Shown here piece by piece: positions 52,103 to 52,474 of a stretch of DNA of 52,474 nucleotides. This DNA is from Hydrogenothermaceae bacterium (GTDB lineage: Bacteria > Aquificota > Aquificia > Aquificales > Hydrogenothermaceae): the NCBI GenBank assembly GCA_015519975.1, contig WIAL01000062.1, positions 1 to 52,474 on the forward strand, given 5' to 3'. Position 1 is the first letter of the stretch; each line of letters starts with the position of its first letter. A model generated the notes under the pieces. The model worked only from the letters and a program-made list of their open reading frames with translations. It had not been told where the DNA came from and did no database searches. Made by a program: the position numbers and the translations under genes.

Positions 52103-52165
52103 TGAAATTTACCTCTTTTGGTATTTAATAATTACTTATTATAAACAATAAAGGTAGTTTTTAAA

Positions 52166-52474
52166 ATGGAGTTTATTGTTTGTGAAAAAAATCCAGATAT
52201 TTATTTTCCAAACCCAAGATATGCTCCAGATGACTTTCCGCTTGCTTATGGTGGAGATTTATCTGTAGAAAGGCTTTTGTTTGCGTATAAAAATGGAATA
52301 TTTCCGTGGTACAGCGAAGGTGAACCTATTCTGTGGTGGAGCCCGAATCCAAGAATGGTATTATTCCCAAATGAGCTAAAAATTCAAAGGAGTTTAAAGA
52401 AGGTTCTGAAAAAGAATAAGTTTGAGATAAAATTTGACACAAATTTTGAAAAAGTGATAGTAAACTGTGCATCT
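52166..52474 (+). CDS. aat: Leucyl/phenylalanyl-tRNA-protein transferase, N-terminal part
   Basis: The frame opens at ATG 52166 (AAGGT ribosome site) and runs off the window after 103 codons. [55 protein letters not shown] is the typical Aat start, with the conserved GIFPWY and WWSPxPR motifs. The enzyme adds Leu or Phe to N-terminal Lys/Arg for N-degron proteolysis. Confidence 0.93.
   Translation, partial: MEFIVCEKNPDIYFPNPRYAPDDFPLAYGGDLSVERLLFAYKNGIFPWYSEGEPILWWSPNPRMVLFPNELKIQRSLKKVLKKNKFEIKFDTNFEKVIVNCAS

Overview
This 52 kb window is AT-rich (roughly 30% GC by eye) chromosomal DNA from a bacterium most likely belonging to the Aquificota, close to the Hydrogenothermaceae (Sulfurihydrogenibium-like). 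That placement is an inference from the base composition, a TrpB2-type tryptophan synthase beta chain, the housekeeping gene repertoire and the thermophile-style composite CRISPR locus. Start codons TTG and GTG are common, and most genes are packed with 1-30 bp overlaps or gaps.

Left flank (1-7825): the end of trmFO, two small unknown genes, a putative PD-(D/E)XK nuclease next to a WYL-domain regulator, then yceD-dtd, rdgB (opposite strand), hemH and a ubiD-family decarboxylase.

Centre (7826-32597): one large composite CRISPR-Cas island. It starts with a 238-nt leader and a 6-repeat array, then cas6, then a type III-C-like effector module (cmr1, cmr6, a csx11-type cas10, cmr4, a cmr5/cas11-like small subunit and a cas5-group RAMP), then a type I-B effector module (cas8b, cas7, cas5, cas3). 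A near-identical 238-nt leader heads a second, 9-repeat array, followed by cas4-cas1-cas2. Three different MNT-HEPN (MntA/HepT-like) toxin-antitoxin pairs sit directly after cas8b, cas7 and cas5. A Phd/RelE pair sits directly before cas3. Between the third MNT-HEPN pair and the Phd/RelE pair lies a Pycsar-like signalling cassette: two different class III nucleotide cyclases, two small membrane proteins sharing a D-x-K-A-x5-V-N motif (DUF5706/Pycsar-effector-like), and one large membrane protein of unknown family. The second small effector is interrupted by an in-frame TAA in its N-terminal helix. The Csx11 palm shows no GGDD motif, so the type III-C module probably makes no cyclic oligoadenylate; the cyclases next door could supply an independent cyclic-mononucleotide alarm. 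A GC-rich (about 55%) segment of about 95 nt between array 2 and cas4 folds by hand into a closed stem with two hairpins whose loops can pair. It looks like an undescribed structured RNA.

Right flank (32598-52474): ordinary housekeeping genes on both strands: a nitrilase-family hydrolase, ubiB, hisA, trpB2, ridA, argC, rpsI, rplM, tyrS, a Uma2-type nuclease, a DedA-like membrane protein, a 56-residue cysteine protein, an RpoD/RpoS-type sigma factor, an HtrA-type lipoprotein protease, glnE, nfu, tmk, holB, ricT, kdsD, pepA and the start of aat.

The most interesting region is 18977-27341, where a type I-B operon has been loaded with four toxin-antitoxin pairs and a double-cyclase abortive-infection-like cassette.
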